Assembly (NCBI RefSeq): GCF_003412455.1
Contig: NZ_QTJU01000001.1
Coordinates: 310,001-374,000 of the forward strand
DNA length: 64,000 nucleotides
Direction of reading: 5' to 3'
From: Deminuibacter soli
GTDB taxonomy: Bacteria > Bacteroidota > Bacteroidia > Chitinophagales > Chitinophagaceae
Made by a program: the position numbers and the translations under genes. The notes under the pieces are model-generated. The model saw only the letters and a list, made by a program, of their open reading frames with translations. It was not told where the DNA came from and did not search any database. This document shows, in pieces, positions 62,104 through 64,000 of the stretch; position 1 is the stretch's first letter, and each line of letters opens with the position of its first letter.

Positions 62104-63633
62104 ATGAAAAACGGCAACCGGCTGATACTGCTGCTCGCGATCATCAAGTTTATACTTCCTTACCTGCTGCAACACCCGGTTTATGAGCCGCATCGTGATG
62201 AATTTTTATACCTGGCCGAAGGCAATCACATGGCCTGGGGCTTTATGGAAGTGCCACCTGTATTGTCGGTTTTCGCATGGCTCACGAAGGCATTCGGTAA
62301 CTCTATATTCTGGATCAAGTGCTGGCCCTCGCTGTTTGGCGCACTCACTTTTGTGCTCACGGCACGCATAGCGGTATCGCTGGGTGGAAAATATTTTTCC
62401 ATACTGCTTTGCTGGCTGCCCTTTGTACTGGGCGGTTTCCTGCGTGTGCATTACCTGTTTCAACCCAATGCGCCTGAAGTATTCTTCTGGACACTGATGG
62501 CCTTTAATCTCATCCGTTATACAGAAACCAATGCCAGGCGTTTTATATATGGATTTGCCATAGCTGCTGCGCTGGGCATGCTTACCAAATATTCCGTGGC
62601 GTTTTATATCACGGCATTGCTGGGTGGCTTGTTGCTTACACGCCAAACACACATCTTCAAACAACGCACCTTTCTGTGGGCTGCCTTGCTTGGCTTTCTT
62701 ATTTTTCTGCCCAACCTGCTGTGGCAATACAGCAATCATTTCCCCGTGGTTTTCCACATGAGACAACTGCGCAAAACGCAGCTGCAATACATCGCCCCTT
62801 CCACTTTTTTAATAGAGCAGCTGACCACCCATATCCCTGTTTTCTTTGTGTGGATGGCCGGTTTGTGGTGCACGCTGTTTACCGCAAAGGGAAGGCAATA
62901 CCGCTTTATTGGTGTGGCATATGTGATTGTACTGGCATTGCTGCTTGCCGGTCATGGCAAGGGCTATTACGCGCTGGGTGCGTACCCTGTGCTGTTTGCT
63001 TTTGGCGCATGGCATCTCGAAAATTTCACTGCTGCTAAACTCAAATGGCTGCGGTATGCAATGGTGGTAGTTACGGCAGCATTGGGTTATGTACTGTTGC
63101 CCATTGCATTGCCGATGCTGCCACCAAAAGCACTGGCGGCACATTATGAAAAGCACCATACGGCGCGCTATGGTGTGCTGCGGTGGGAAGACCTGGAAAA
63201 TCATCCGCTGCCACAGGACTTTGCTGATATGCTGGGCTGGGAAGAGATGGCGCAGAAATCGGCCAGGGCCTGGCAACTGCTCAGTGATGAAGAAAAGAAA
63301 CATACCCTGTTTTTCTGTGACAATTATGGCCAGGCCGGTGCTGTTAATTACTACCGCCGCAAGTATGGCCTGCCGGAAGCGTTCAGCGATAATGCGAGTT
63401 TTGTATACTGGCTGCCAGATAGCATACACCTCACCAATGTGCTGCTGATCACGGATGACAAGCAGGAGATGCGGCACCCGTTTATACACGATTTTCAAAG
63501 CGCTGTTGCGGTAGACAGTGTGATGAACCCATATGCCCGCGAACAGGGGGATCTTATTATTTTACTTAAGGGTGCCAATGAGCCTTTCAACCGGTTCTTT
63601 GCAGAGAAGATCAGGAAGGCGAAGGCGCGGTAG
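62104..63633 (+). CDS. Glycosyltransferase family 39 protein (ArnT/PMT-like)
   Basis: The 509-residue product is an inner-membrane enzyme with about nine to eleven helices in the first 350 residues and a periplasmic-type C-terminal domain. The catalytic region of GT39/GT83 enzymes is near the first loop: YEPHRDEFLYLAEGNHMAWG, with the acidic pair (Asp/Glu) and a histidine, then EVPPVLSVFAWLTK. Relatives transfer sugars from lipid carriers to lipids, proteins or other glycans. The acceptor is unknown. It follows the gltX terminator. The upstream frame to 62035 overlaps that terminator and is rejected. Confidence 0.87.
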   Translation: MKNGNRLILLLAIIKFILPYLLQHPVYEPHRDEFLYLAEGNHMAWGFMEVPPVLSVFAWLTKAFGNSIFWIKCWPSLFGALTFVLTARIAVSLGGKYFSILLCWLPFVLGGFLRVHYLFQPNAPEVFFWTLMAFNLIRYTETNARRFIYGFAIAAALGMLTKYSVAFYITALLGGLLLTRQTHIFKQRTFLWAALLGFLIFLPNLLWQYSNHFPVVFHMRQLRKTQLQYIAPSTFLIEQLTTHIPVFFVWMAGLWCTLFTAKGRQYRFIGVAYVIVLALLLAGHGKGYYALGAYPVLFAFGAWHLENFTAAKLKWLRYAMVVVTAALGYVLLPIALPMLPPKALAAHYEKHHTARYGVLRWEDLENHPLPQDFADMLGWEEMAQKSARAWQLLSDEEKKHTLFFCDNYGQAGAVNYYRRKYGLPEAFSDNASFVYWLPDSIHLTNVLLITDDKQEMRHPFIHDFQSAVAVDSVMNPYAREQGDLIILLKGANEPFNRFFAEKIRKAKAR

Positions 63634-63715
63634 GAAAATATCGTTCCAATGGTTTAATTGTTCAAGCGTTCAATCTATGTCGGGCTGGCCTGATGGTTGT
63701 ATGGTTTGATCGTTT

Positions 63716-64000
63716 TTATAGTTCCGGGAGGGTGATGCGTTTGCGCATGGATATTACGCGGATGAGGACTACTACCACTACGCAAATGAAGAGATCTGCC
63801 TCGTCGCCTATTTTGTAATGTTGCAGGGCAATGTATACACCGCCACCGATGGCGCTGGCTGTGGCGTACAGCTCACCGCGGCGAAGCAGGGCGGGAACGT
63901 TGTTGCTGATAATATCTGCAACAAAGCCGCCGAATGTTGCGGTGATAACACCCATGAGTACTGCATACAGATCGTTTATGCCATGTGCAAGGCTGCGTTC
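63716..64000 (-). CDS. TRIC-type cation channel / UPF0126 protein, C-terminal part (cut by window edge)
   Basis: Only the last 94 codons lie in the window; the frame runs on beyond base 64000. The visible part has at least three membrane helices and the family motif GINDLYAVLMGVITATFGG, typical of the YicG/UPF0126 family, whose members form trimeric cation channels, and the DEADLF loop. The ATG at 63955 is inside the conserved motif, so it is not the true start. No terminator was seen downstream. Repeated TGGTTTGATGG-type sequence lies in the gap to the left. Confidence 0.88.
   Translation of the reverse strand, partial: ERSLAHGINDLYAVLMGVITATFGGFVADIISNNVPALLRRGELYATASAIGGGVYIALQHYKIGDEADLFICVVVVVLIRVISMRKRITLPEL

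Overview
The window reads as chromosomal DNA of a Bacteroidota member, most likely a Chitinophagaceae relative (Chitinophaga, Niastella or Filimonas type). The evidence is a short SigA-type sigma factor without a long region 1.1, type IX secretion and gliding genes (porV, gldJ, a PorP/SprF protein), a bshA gene of the bacillithiol pathway, promoters of the Bacteroidota type (TTTG, about 20 bases, TAnnTTTG), frequent TTG/GTG starts and few Shine-Dalgarno sequences. The genus is an inference. I saw no rRNA, CRISPR array, prophage or intact insertion sequence. One tRNA gene, tRNA-Ser(GGA), is present.

The left part (1-33 kb) is mostly core genome. It holds dinB (partial), rpsP-rimM, ffh, rpoD, an LptF/LptG permease, a CDF cation transporter, an M20 dipeptidase, an Hsp15-like S4 protein, trmD, adenine deaminase, anmK, upp, a PorP/SprF protein, 3-methyladenine glycosylase, an EI24/RsmI-like pair, an M28 peptidase, bshA, a dut-DUF4292-EnvC-like operon, ispF, and the divergent porV / gldJ-murF block. 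Its intergenic gaps carry a dispersed composite repeat built around a palindrome with arms ATGCCGGTG and CACCGGCAT. I found five copies between 12.4 and 30.7 kb, mostly at gene 3' ends.

The middle part (33-46 kb) is a long minus-strand accessory block. At its 5' end are a histidine kinase and a sigma-54 response regulator, followed by a ring-cleaving dioxygenase and an alpha/beta hydrolase that resemble Bacillus MhqO and MhqD. A tight six-gene unit follows: isochorismatase-like hydrolase, alginate-export-type outer-membrane channel, stand-alone M17 N-terminal domain protein, YtcJ-like amidohydrolase with a His/Cys-rich tail, DoxX protein and DUF1275 protein. This unit ends in a strong terminator, and an AraC regulator and a Tat-exported Nif3-like protein lie beyond it. 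The set suggests uptake and breakdown, or detoxification, of an aromatic, quinone or amide compound. The substrate is unknown.

The right part (46-64 kb) has SUKH-family proteins, a GNAT acetyltransferase, an RRM protein, a KAS III-like synthase and small hypothetical genes. An accessory segment ends at tRNA-Ser: hsdM-hsdS without hsdR, a DUF4932-like exported protein, an AlbA/Schlafen-type ATP-binding protein, and an unrecognised Cys/His protein. From 55 to 58.6 kb this segment is visibly richer in A+T than the core. Core genes resume after the tRNA: tatD, a polysaccharide deacetylase, gltX, a family 39 glycosyltransferase, and a partial TRIC-type channel gene at the right edge.
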